The position numbers and the translations under genes are program-made. Shown in pieces: positions 55,628-62,733 of a DNA stretch of 64,000 nt; position 1 is the stretch's first letter, and every line of letters starts with the position of its first letter. Source of the stretch: Gracilibacillus alcaliphilus (lineage in GTDB: Bacteria; Bacillota; Bacilli; Bacillales; Amphibacillaceae); assembly GCF_016909015.1 (NCBI RefSeq), contig NZ_JAFBFA010000025.1, positions 1 through 64,000 on the forward strand, given 5' to 3'. The notes below the pieces were generated by a model, which worked only from the letters and a program-made list of their open reading frames with translations, was not told where the DNA came from and made no database searches.

Positions 55628-56755
55628 TTATTGTATTGTATCATTCTTCTTGTTATTAGATGTACTTCCTTGTGGTAAACGGACTTCAAAGGTCGTTTGT
55701 ATTAAATTACTCTCTGCTGAAATAGTTCCATGATGCTGTTCAATAATATTCTTTGCAATAAATAAGCCCAGACCTGTGCTGTCCTCTTTATATGTTCTTG
55801 CTTTATCCCCAGTATAGAATACATCAAAAATATGCGGAATCTCATCATTAGGAATACGATCTCCATAGTTCACAACTTGAACTACAACGTTATGTTCTTC
55901 GACAAACCCGTTGATATCAACATACTCACCTTCAAACCCATAACGCACCGCGTTGATCATCAGATTTTCAAACACGCGAGCGATCAAGTCCCCATCACCT
56001 AAAATAGATAAATCAGTCACACAATTCATCCGAGCAATCAAATGATTCTTTTTAAATACAGGATACAATTCTTCCTTTAATTGACGCAGGAGATTGGTTA
56101 CGTTTATTTCCTTTTTCTCAACTGGTAGCATTCCATAATTCATTTTAGTGATTTCAAATAATTCATTAATTAGCTTTTCCAACCGTTGTGATTTCGTAAA
56201 AGCAATTGACAGATAATGTCTCACTTGATCTTCAGTCAATTCTTCATCTTTAAGTATCAAATCCAAGTATCCTAAAACCGAAGTAAGTGGGGTCCGTAAA
56301 TCATGGGCTAAATTTACAATCAATTGCTCCTTACTGCTTTCCGAAAAATCCCCTCGTTGAATCGCCATTTCCAATTTTTCACTTGCTAAATTAATATCTT
56401 GCGCAATATCCGCAAATTCATCATTAGAATGGATATGTATCTTGTGTTTAAAATCACCTTGTGCTAGTGAATGAATTCCGTTTGAAATGTTATTAAAATA
56501 TGTAGAATAAGGTTTAGTTAGCAAATAGAAAAACAAAAAAGAAAGTGGGATAAATAACATCAAAAAGAAATTAATATCCCCAATATTCCGAATAAATATG
56601 CGTACTTGAGCTAACAGACTCCCATAATCTACTGATGTTTGATAATACCATTGTAATCCTTTGAAGATCAGATATGTTATGCCACCTGATAAAATCATAC
56701 TTAAACCAAATAGTAGCACCATCTTTGAACGAAAACTATATATTATTTTAGCCAT
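55628..56755 (-). CDS. vanS: VanS-like sensor histidine kinase
   Basis: 375 residues. Two membrane helices (about 12-32 and 58-78) are followed by HAMP (to about 130), H-box VNLAHDLRTPLTSVLGYLDL near 155, then FENLMINAVRYGF, FDVFYTGDKAR and STGLGLFIAKNI. The short extracellular loop and sequence fit VanS of the VanB/F side rather than VanA. Its start overlaps the regulator's stop by eight bases. The signal is probably a cell-wall antibiotic or lipid intermediate. Confidence 0.85.
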   Translation of the reverse strand: MAKIIYSFRSKMVLLFGLSMILSGGITYLIFKGLQWYYQTSVDYGSLLAQVRIFIRNIGDINFFLMLFIPLSFLFFYLLTKPYSTYFNNISNGIHSLAQGDFKHKIHIHSNDEFADIAQDINLASEKLEMAIQRGDFSESSKEQLIVNLAHDLRTPLTSVLGYLDLILKDEELTEDQVRHYLSIAFTKSQRLEKLINELFEITKMNYGMLPVEKKEINVTNLLRQLKEELYPVFKKNHLIARMNCVTDLSILGDGDLIARVFENLMINAVRYGFEGEYVDINGFVEEHNVVVQVVNYGDRIPNDEIPHIFDVFYTGDKARTYKEDSTGLGLFIAKNIIEQHHGTISAESNLIQTTFEVRLPQGSTSNNKKNDTIQ

Positions 56756-57449
56756 TGAATATGTAGCCTACTCCCCATATTGTTTTAATCCAGTTGTCTT
56801 TATACTCGTCTTCTCGAAGTTTTTTCCGAAGCGTACGTATATGGACCATAACTGTGTTTGCTCCACCATAGTATGCTTCATCCCAAACCTGCTGAAAAAT
56901 ATTTTCCACGCTAAATACTTTCTTTGGATGACTCGCTAATAAATGCAAAATGTCAAATTCCTTCGGTGTTAACTCAATGTGATCACCATAAAGAGTTACA
57001 GTACGCTGGTCAGGAATAATAACCAATCCACCATATTCCAAATAGGTTTTATCTTCCGTATTTTCTTTAGGTTGATTTAACTTCGTAAAACGTCGAAGCT
57101 GGGCATTAACACGTGCTACCAACTCTATAGGTGTAAATGGTTTTGTCATATAATCATCTGCTCCGATGACTAATCCTTTTACTTTATCAAAATCAGAGGT
57201 TTTAGCACTCAAAAATATGATAGGAATATTGGATTGTTCACGAATATGGTGTGTTACTTCAAATCCATCCATATGAGGCATCATAATATCCAGTATTGCT
57301 AAATCAACCTGTTTAGTCTTGATAGCATGAACAGCTTCTTGTCCGTCCAATACTTTAATAACATCATAACCTTCTTTTTCCAAATGAATAGCAATTAAAT
57401 CGGCAATTTCCTTTTCATCATCAGCAATTAATATTGAAATATTTTTCAT
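56748..57449 (-). CDS. vanR: VanR-like OmpR-family response regulator
   Basis: 233 residues. Receiver ADDEKE near residue 9, phosphoacceptor Asp in LAILDIMMPH near 53, Lys in MTKPF near 102. The C-terminal winged helix has LTPKEFDILHLLASHPKKVF and ends WIKTIWGVGYIFNG, as in VanR proteins. First gene of the vanR-vanS-vanY-type operon; it likely activates vanY and perhaps the asnB-like gene upstream. Confidence 0.87.
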   Translation of the reverse strand: MKNISILIADDEKEIADLIAIHLEKEGYDVIKVLDGQEAVHAIKTKQVDLAILDIMMPHMDGFEVTHHIREQSNIPIIFLSAKTSDFDKVKGLVIGADDYMTKPFTPIELVARVNAQLRRFTKLNQPKENTEDKTYLEYGGLVIIPDQRTVTLYGDHIELTPKEFDILHLLASHPKKVFSVENIFQQVWDEAYYGGANTVMVHIRTLRKKLREDEYKDNWIKTIWGVGYIFNG

Positions 57450-57848
57450 CTTCCCACTTCCTAGTTAGATTTAACATATATCAAAATGTTAGACCTTATT
57501 CATTTTATAATACTTCGTTTTGTGTATCATTCTACTTAGTAATATTAAAAAATGATCCGTGCATTGAATAATCCTAATTTTATTATATCTAAGATGATAA
57601 TTACATACCAACTATTAATACATTAAGAAAGAGAAGTCAAATCCCTTCTTTTTTCGCATATAGAAAGAGAACTTTTAGGAGAAATCTGGAACAAATAAAA
57701 CAACTTAAATCAGAGAATGACGACAGTAATAAAAAAGGAAATCCGAAATTACGTGCAAGTTTGACATAAAGTATCCCTTATTTACTTTCATCCGGCCATA
57801 AGCGTACATTATGATATAGTTATAAGTTAATTCATCACTTTACTTCAA
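57450..57848. other. Promoter region of the van-type operon plus a coding scrap
   Basis: About 400 bases. The part near 57449 must hold the vanR promoter. On the plus strand around 57687-57770 a short frame reads NLEQIKQLKSENDDSNKKGN and ends TTGACATAA. It looks like the tail of a lost coiled-coil protein but is not assignable. Confidence 0.4.
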
Positions 57849-59645
57849 TTAAAAAGGTTGCATATAAAGCTGATACCAAACCATAAAGGTAAGAATCGTC
57901 CACAGTTCACGACTATAATCGTGTTTGTTTTGTACGTGTTTTTCAAGTAGTTTTTTTATCTGATGTTTATAAAAAATTTCATCAGTTGGGCTATTATCAA
58001 TTGTATATTTCGCCCATTCATACAGTTCTTCTTTCAACCAATGGCGAATAGGAACAGGAAATCCTAACTTTCTTCGATCCTTTACCGAACTTGGAATAAG
58101 ATCTTGCATAGCTTGTCTTAAAATGTATGTTGTGCCATGTGTTATCTTCATAGAGGTTGGGATTGTACGTGCGATGTCAAATAATTTTAAATCTAAAAAT
58201 GGAACTCGTAATTCTAGGGAATGAGAACTCGTCATTCGATCTGCTACAGGTAAAATATCTCCACTTAGCCAAGTATGGATATCAATATATTGCATTTGAG
58301 TGGGTTCATCTAAATTGCGAATATTCTGAAATAATCGTTTGGTAATCTCTGTAAACTGTTGATTTGCGTCATAGTGTTTCAATAAGTCTTTTTTCATATT
58401 TTCATTGAAAATATATGCGTTTCCTACATAACGTTGTGATAACGGAGTTGTTCCGCGCCAAAGAAAACTTTTCCCTTTAATACTTTCTGGTAATATCAAT
58501 GAAATCCGATTAATAATACATTTTAAAGGTCTAGGAATATAATTAAAAACCTTTAAAGACTCTGATTCCCGATAAATATTATAACCACCAAATAATTCAT
58601 CGGCTCCTTCTCCTGATAAGACAACATCTACATGTTTTTTTGCTTCTCTAACTAAAAAGTAATTAGGAATAGCTGCAGGGTCGGCGATTGGTTCACCCAT
58701 ATACCAAATTATCTTAGGTAATTCTTGAATTACTTCTTCGGGAGTGATGATTTTTTGGATATTTTCGACTCCTAGTTCTTTAGCTGTATCTTTAGCCACA
58801 TCACATTCATTATATCCTTGTCGTTTAAAACCAACGGTAAAAGTTTGAATGTTAGATTTGTATTGCTTGGCTAGAGCAACAAGACTAGTAGAATCAACTC
58901 CACCTGATAGATAAGCTCCTATGGATTGAGTCCCCTTCATATGGGCATAAATGCTTTCTTCCAATGTTTTGCGGGTTTGCTTAATAGTGCCATCTAGGGT
59001 TCTATTTTTATTTGGTTGAAAATTTAAGTGACAATATTCGTAAGTACGCAACTTTTTTCCAAAAGTTTTTATTAAATAATGGCCAGGCTTTAATTTTTGA
59101 GTCCCTTTCATTAATCCCTCAACAGGAACATATTGAAAGGTAAGATAGTCTTGAAGTGATTTAATAGAAAGAGTTTCCGGTCCCGGACAACACAAATCAC
59201 TTTGTTTCGTTGCAAAAGTTAAAATTCCATCAGTTTCTTTATAATAAAATGGCTTTATACCAAAAGGATCTCTGGCAATAAATAAGCTCTTTTCCTCTTT
59301 ATCCCAAATCAAAAGTGTGAACATACCTCGTAAATGCTTAACAATATTTTCCCGTTCTAAAATAAATAGATTTAAAAAGATCTCTGAAAACTCCTCAGCA
59401 TATACACCTGATTCTAACAATTTTGCTTTCAGCTCTGGAACATTATAAATACTTTCAGTTAGAAATATAATGAAACGTTCATTTTTCAATATATTCACCT
59501 TACCTGAATGTTGGACTCTTATATATTTGTCAGTATAACTTTTTGGTATTTCATAGTTAATTTCTAACACGTTTTCTTTCGTATTAATATACTCATTAAA
59601 AATCCCCCCAAGAGAGTATCTTACTTGTCCAAAAAAATCAGTCAT
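57849..59645 (-). CDS. AsnB-like amidotransferase lacking the N-terminal Cys
   Basis: 598 residues, start supported by GGAGGAG eight bases before ATG. The synthetase half resembles B. subtilis AsnB: PP-loop GAYLSGGVDSTSLV (about 240), ALSGEGADELFGGYNIYRE (here VVLSGEGADELFGGY), MQYIDIHTWLSGDILPVADR, LELRVPFLDL and RRKLGFPVPIRHWL. B. subtilis AsnB amidates meso-diaminopimelate in the cell wall. The glutaminase half keeps LRGMFTLLIWDKEEKSLFIA and RDPFGIKPFYY but begins MTDFFGQ, with no catalytic Cys2 and no RGPD motif. Glutamine use should be lost, so ammonia or another donor is needed. It adjoins the VanRSY cassette on the same strand. Confidence 0.85.
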   Translation of the reverse strand: MTDFFGQVRYSLGGIFNEYINTKENVLEINYEIPKSYTDKYIRVQHSGKVNILKNERFIIFLTESIYNVPELKAKLLESGVYAEEFSEIFLNLFILERENIVKHLRGMFTLLIWDKEEKSLFIARDPFGIKPFYYKETDGILTFATKQSDLCCPGPETLSIKSLQDYLTFQYVPVEGLMKGTQKLKPGHYLIKTFGKKLRTYEYCHLNFQPNKNRTLDGTIKQTRKTLEESIYAHMKGTQSIGAYLSGGVDSTSLVALAKQYKSNIQTFTVGFKRQGYNECDVAKDTAKELGVENIQKIITPEEVIQELPKIIWYMGEPIADPAAIPNYFLVREAKKHVDVVLSGEGADELFGGYNIYRESESLKVFNYIPRPLKCIINRISLILPESIKGKSFLWRGTTPLSQRYVGNAYIFNENMKKDLLKHYDANQQFTEITKRLFQNIRNLDEPTQMQYIDIHTWLSGDILPVADRMTSSHSLELRVPFLDLKLFDIARTIPTSMKITHGTTYILRQAMQDLIPSSVKDRRKLGFPVPIRHWLKEELYEWAKYTIDNSPTDEIFYKHQIKKLLEKHVQNKHDYSRELWTILTFMVWYQLYMQPF

Positions 59646-60052
59646 CTTTCTCCTCCATAATCTAGTTTCGTATTTATATTGAATTTTTCTTCTATCTTGC
59701 TATTTAAAGAAAGAGTAAATTAACCATGTTTCTCATTTATGTTCCATCTATCTCCCACGCCAAATGATACAAGTATAAGAATTGTCTGATTTTATTAATT
59801 TACCCAAATGCTAAAACCATTTTCGCATTACATCGTTCTCTCACTGATAAACTGTTGGTAAAATATAATCATTAAATTAATATATTCTTTTTACCTAGGT
59901 TCATTGTTTCATATGTAATAATTCAATTACGAAAATTACGCATAAAAAAGCCACCTCTCCTTTTTGCGGTTCCCTCCTCTACCTCTTTCCTTGAAGTATG
60001 AGTGAAACAGTTTAAAAAATTAGTGGGTTAATTATTAAATTTCCCTTAAATT
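59646..60052. other. Intergenic stretch upstream of the AsnB-like gene
   Basis: About 400 AT-rich bases that should contain the promoter of the AsnB-like gene. No other gene, hairpin or repeat is supported. Confidence 0.4.
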
Positions 60053-60349
60053 TTGTGCTTAAAAATGGTTGTTATAAGCAATCCGTTATTTTTTCTACGA
60101 TCACCACAGATGGTTAGTACAAAACCTCCTGCTCGGTTACTTTATGAAGCAAAGGGTCCAGATAATGAGACCATTACCTTCCAAGTTTATGGAGAATATG
60201 AAGAAGCACCTAAATTAAATGGAGATAATATTAGAGAAGAGAAGAGAATATATTACAAACTTATGTACAAATACATTTTAATCTCATTACCATTTCTAAA
60301 GAAACTAAATTTATCAATTCCAAAAGCGAGTTTGTTTAGGCTAAAATAA
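60053..60349 (+). pseudogene. Unrecognised gene fragment
   Basis: 98 codons without ribosome site. The centre (PPARLLYEAKGPDNETITFQ, then VYGEYEEAPKLNGDNI) looks like real protein sequence, while the C-terminal 25 residues look like random AT-rich translation. Probably the surviving piece of a secreted or membrane protein gene. Confidence 0.3.
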
Positions 60350-60656
60350 CATTTAAGTTACTTGAGACTTTTTCGATTTTTAAAGAGAACGCTTCTCCTT
60401 TTGGCAAAATATATAGTCCCAATTGTAATAAAAGAGAAAGATGAAATGGATCGTAGCTATCTGAACTATGTAAATAAAAACTTTTAATATTTTTTATAAA
60501 TAATGCAGCAAATAGACCTTTTGTATTGGGACTAAGTATAAAGAGAGGTGAAAAGCTATTTTCTTCTGATGTCCATCTCAATTTTTCATCATCCTGCTTT
60601 GTGTATAGAAAAATCCACTTTTCATAAGTTGCTTTGTAAAAAAATAAGGGTTTCAT
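60336..60656 (-). CDS. Hypothetical protein, doubtful
   Basis: 106 codons ending against the previous fragment. Hydrophobic and aromatic residues are spread as in a small globular domain (FSPLFILSPNTKGLFAALFI). No ribosome site is clear and no family is known to me. It may be a remnant of inserted DNA. Confidence 0.25.
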   Translation of the reverse strand: MKPLFFYKATYEKWIFLYTKQDDEKLRWTSEENSFSPLFILSPNTKGLFAALFIKNIKSFYLHSSDSYDPFHLSLLLQLGLYILPKGEAFSLKIEKVSSNLNVILA

Positions 60657-60830
60657 TTGGCATTTTATAAAAAACTTTGTTGAAGGTTATGAAGAGGGAA
60701 GTCATCGTCCACTTTGCAATATCCATATGACAGAGAAAAAAGACAAGATTTCAAGTGGCTCACTTCGAAATTACTTGCTGAAACAATGAAAGTGGTCGTT
60801 CTGCATGAAGGAATCTACTTAAAAACCCTT
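60656..60830 (+). pseudogene. Collapsed orf7/orf8 remnant (copy C)
   Basis: The stretch starts with the conserved leader seen before the intact orf7 (GGCATTTTATAAAAAACTTT, GTTGAAGGTTATGAA). It then jumps to the middle of orf7 (TTTCAAGTGGC; AAATTACTTGCTGAAAC) and then to orf8 (ATGAAAGTGGTCGTTCTGCA). Two internal deletions removed most of both genes. The RNA region right after it is fully kept. Confidence 0.8.
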
Positions 60831-60847
60831 TCATTCATCATAATTTA

Positions 60848-61147
60848 TTCACTGACAAAGAAAGCACGGAAGATAACGCTGTGCAGTATAGATCAAAAAT
60901 CAGATAAGTCCTACTGATGGTGAGCTAATTGATTCATACGCCATGACTTTTAATAGAAACGAGCGAAAATCTATGAATCTAATGTAATCGTGGTGGATTG
61001 CTGGCGATAACTCATCAGTTAGGATAATGATACTCCCCTACCGTCATGGTTCGAGCGTTAAAAGCGTCGCAAGCTATGAGTAGGGCTGGAAGAAATACTT
61101 GCAGGGGTGAAATTCCCGTGGAGCTGTACCAACAGCCGTCTGATTTT
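60848..61147 (+). ncRNA. Structured RNA region of the element end, copy C
   Basis: Third copy, nearest to A in sequence. Stems: GCACGG (60864) with CTGTGC (60879); CTACTGATG (60911) with CATCAGTTAG (61013, one bulged base); GATTCATA (60931) with TATGAATC (60972); GTAATC (60984) with GATTGC (60996), where copy A has GCAATC, so a C-G pair became U-G. CGCCA (60939) and TGGCG (61002) are kept. The 3' domain is intact and ends in the AGCTGT/ACAGCC hairpin, about 83 bases before the excisionase. It is kept although orf7 and orf8 upstream are destroyed. Confidence 0.77.
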
Positions 61148-61229
61148 CAAAGTTCGCTCTATCAAAAAACATCATGAAGCATGGTATAATAAATATATAT
61201 TGTATTGGCTCGACCGAGAAAGGAGCAAT

Positions 61230-61484
61230 ATGATAGTAACTATAACCCGAAAGGACTTAATAGATTTAGGTTATGGTCCCTCTTTCTCCCGAGACATTAT
61301 CCGTGAGGCTAAATGTCTTATGGTGCAGAAAGGCTATGGTTTCTACAACACGAAAAAGTTAGGTCGAGTGCCTGTAGAAGCCGTGGAAGAAATATTGGGA
61401 ATAACGCTTAGTCAGACAGATTTATTAGAATCTTGTGGTTCCAGTGAGGCTGCTTTAATCAAGGAAAGGAAAAACAATGATTAA
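61230..61484 (+). CDS. DUF3173-type excisionase/regulator (copy C)
   Basis: 84 residues from ATG 61230, with AGGAG just upstream; the frame extends back into the RNA region without a start signal. The core VTITRKDLIDLGYGPSFSRD to RVPVEAVEEILGITL matches the protein at 51637. It has about 20 extra C-terminal residues and overlaps the integrase start by eight bases. Confidence 0.85.
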   Translation: MIVTITRKDLIDLGYGPSFSRDIIREAKCLMVQKGYGFYNTKKLGRVPVEAVEEILGITLSQTDLLESCGSSEAALIKERKNND

Positions 61485-62655
61485 AGTGAAGAAACACCCC
61501 AATGGAACATATCATTTTAGGGTAAGTTTAGGTTTTGATCCAGTCACAGGAAAAAGAATACAGAAAAGAATGAGTGGATTTAAAACGAAAGCGGAAGCCG
61601 AAAATGCTTATGCTAAATTGATTTTAGATCATAGTGAAGGTGCTTATAATCCAAATAGTAGTATGACTTTTGAGAAGTTTACGAAGGAGTTTTTTGTACC
61701 TTGGTATAAGAACCAAGTGAAAGAAAGCACTTTTGAGAATAGGCAACACACAATAAATAAACACTTTGCTTATTTTTATAACGTAAGTCTTTCAGATATC
61801 ACACCATTAATCTTGCAAAGATGGCAATTAAACGCTACTGAAAAATACTCTAGTCAATACGTTCGAGGCATACAAGGTTTATTATCCTTAGCTTTTGATA
61901 GAGCGATTGTATTAGGTTTAATGAAAGAAAATCCATCAAAGATAATTGGAAATGTTAAAAAAGTTAAAGCCGAAATTGATTTTTGGACGAAGGAAGAATT
62001 TGAGGCTGTTATTTCCAAGATTTATCTAGGCGATTACTTTCAGCATTTTCAATTTATCATTATCTGGCTTTTATTCATGACAGGTATGCGTATTGGTGAA
62101 GCCTCTGCCTTACAATGGGATGATATAGACTTTGAGGAAGGAACGCTAAACATTTCCAAAACTCTTTATTACAAGAATGCTTCCAACTATCGTTTTACAG
62201 ATCCTAAAACAAAAGCAAGCATTCGAGTTATTGCTTTAGATTCAGATACACTGAGCTTATTACGAGATTGGAAAGAGGCACAACAGAAGCAATGTAAAAC
62301 CAATTTCATTTTATCGTATAATGGAATCCCAACTCAAAAATACACTGTTTCCCATTCTATTAAGCGCTTTGCCAAGGCTGCAAACATCCACAGGATCAAA
62401 ATCCATGGATTAAGACACTCTCATGCTTCTTTGTTAATTAGCATGGGAGAAAATCCTTTAGTGATTAAAGACAGACTTGGACATGAGGATATACAAACGA
62501 CTTTAGGTACCTATGGACACCTCTATCCAAATAGCAATTTTCAAGTTGCAGAAAGATTAAGTAATATTATTCAGCTAAAAACAAGTGATGATACACAAAT
62601 TGAACATTACAGCAGTAATCAGTTTATGCAGACAAAATTTCAAAGTGTGCCATAA
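61477..62655 (+). CDS. int: Tyrosine integrase of module C
   Basis: 392 residues: arm-binding N-terminus (PNGTYHFRVSLGFDPVTGKR), core-binding domain (about 55-155) and catalytic domain with Arg in TGMRIGEA, HxxR in IHGLRHSHAS, LGHEDIQTT and Tyr in GTYGHLYPNS near residue 350. A sister of the integrase at 51861. Its stop lies 66 bases from the guaA stop, and its last codons overlap the TGTGCCA pair. Integration into the 3' end of guaA is inferred from the flanking att cores. Confidence 0.93.
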   Translation: MIKVKKHPNGTYHFRVSLGFDPVTGKRIQKRMSGFKTKAEAENAYAKLILDHSEGAYNPNSSMTFEKFTKEFFVPWYKNQVKESTFENRQHTINKHFAYFYNVSLSDITPLILQRWQLNATEKYSSQYVRGIQGLLSLAFDRAIVLGLMKENPSKIIGNVKKVKAEIDFWTKEEFEAVISKIYLGDYFQHFQFIIIWLLFMTGMRIGEASALQWDDIDFEEGTLNISKTLYYKNASNYRFTDPKTKASIRVIALDSDTLSLLRDWKEAQQKQCKTNFILSYNGIPTQKYTVSHSIKRFAKAANIHRIKIHGLRHSHASLLISMGENPLVIKDRLGHEDIQTTLGTYGHLYPNSNFQVAERLSNIIQLKTSDDTQIEHYSSNQFMQTKFQSVP

Positions 62656-62663
62656 CTGTGCCA
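62642..62663 (+). repeat. Paired TGTGCCA repeats at right end of module C
   Basis: Two TGTGCCA units 11 bp apart across the integrase stop codon. They match the pair at 53231-53252 near the other end of the element. Probable integrase arm-type sites. Confidence 0.65.
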
Positions 62664-62676
62664 TGAAGAATAAAAA

Positions 62677-62714
62677 AGCCCTGAAAACCATGTGTTACCA
62701 AGGCTTTTAGGGCT
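62677..62714. terminator. Bidirectional terminator between integrase and guaA
   Basis: AGCCCTGAAAACC pairs with GGCTTTTAGGGCT with minor mismatches around a 12-base loop. TAAAAA precedes the stem on the plus strand, giving a T-run for guaA transcripts on the minus strand. Confidence 0.7.
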
Positions 62715-62720
62715 CCTGTT

Positions 62721-62733
62721 ACTACTCCCACTC
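62721..62733. other. attachment core at the guaA 3' end
   Basis: ACTACTCCCACTC covers the guaA stop and last codons. It differs by one base from the core at 53128-53140. The coding end of guaA is kept, as is usual for elements that use this site. Confidence 0.75.

Larger units (their letters stand above)
53128..62733 (+). mobile_element. Module C: cis-mobilizable element in the guaA 3' end
   Basis: About 9.6 kb between two guaA-type att cores. It holds an oriT, a hypothetical gene, a VanR-VanS-VanY/AsnB-like cassette, a collapsed orf7/orf8 remnant, the structured RNA, an excisionase and an integrase whose 3' end abuts guaA. No relaxase or transfer gene is present. TGTGCCA pairs lie near both ends, as expected for integrase arm sites. 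It probably moves only with help from a related element. Confidence 0.75.

Noticed and set aside
54659..57449. Full vancomycin-resistance operon
   Set aside because: Only VanR-, VanS- and VanY-like genes are present. No D-lactate/D-serine ligase, VanH or VanX gene is seen, so high-level glycopeptide resistance cannot be claimed.
57849..59645. Lasso-peptide cyclase instead of AsnB
   Set aside because: The missing Cys2 is shared with some lasso cyclases, but the synthetase half is much closer to true AsnB, and no precursor peptide or leader peptidase gene is nearby.
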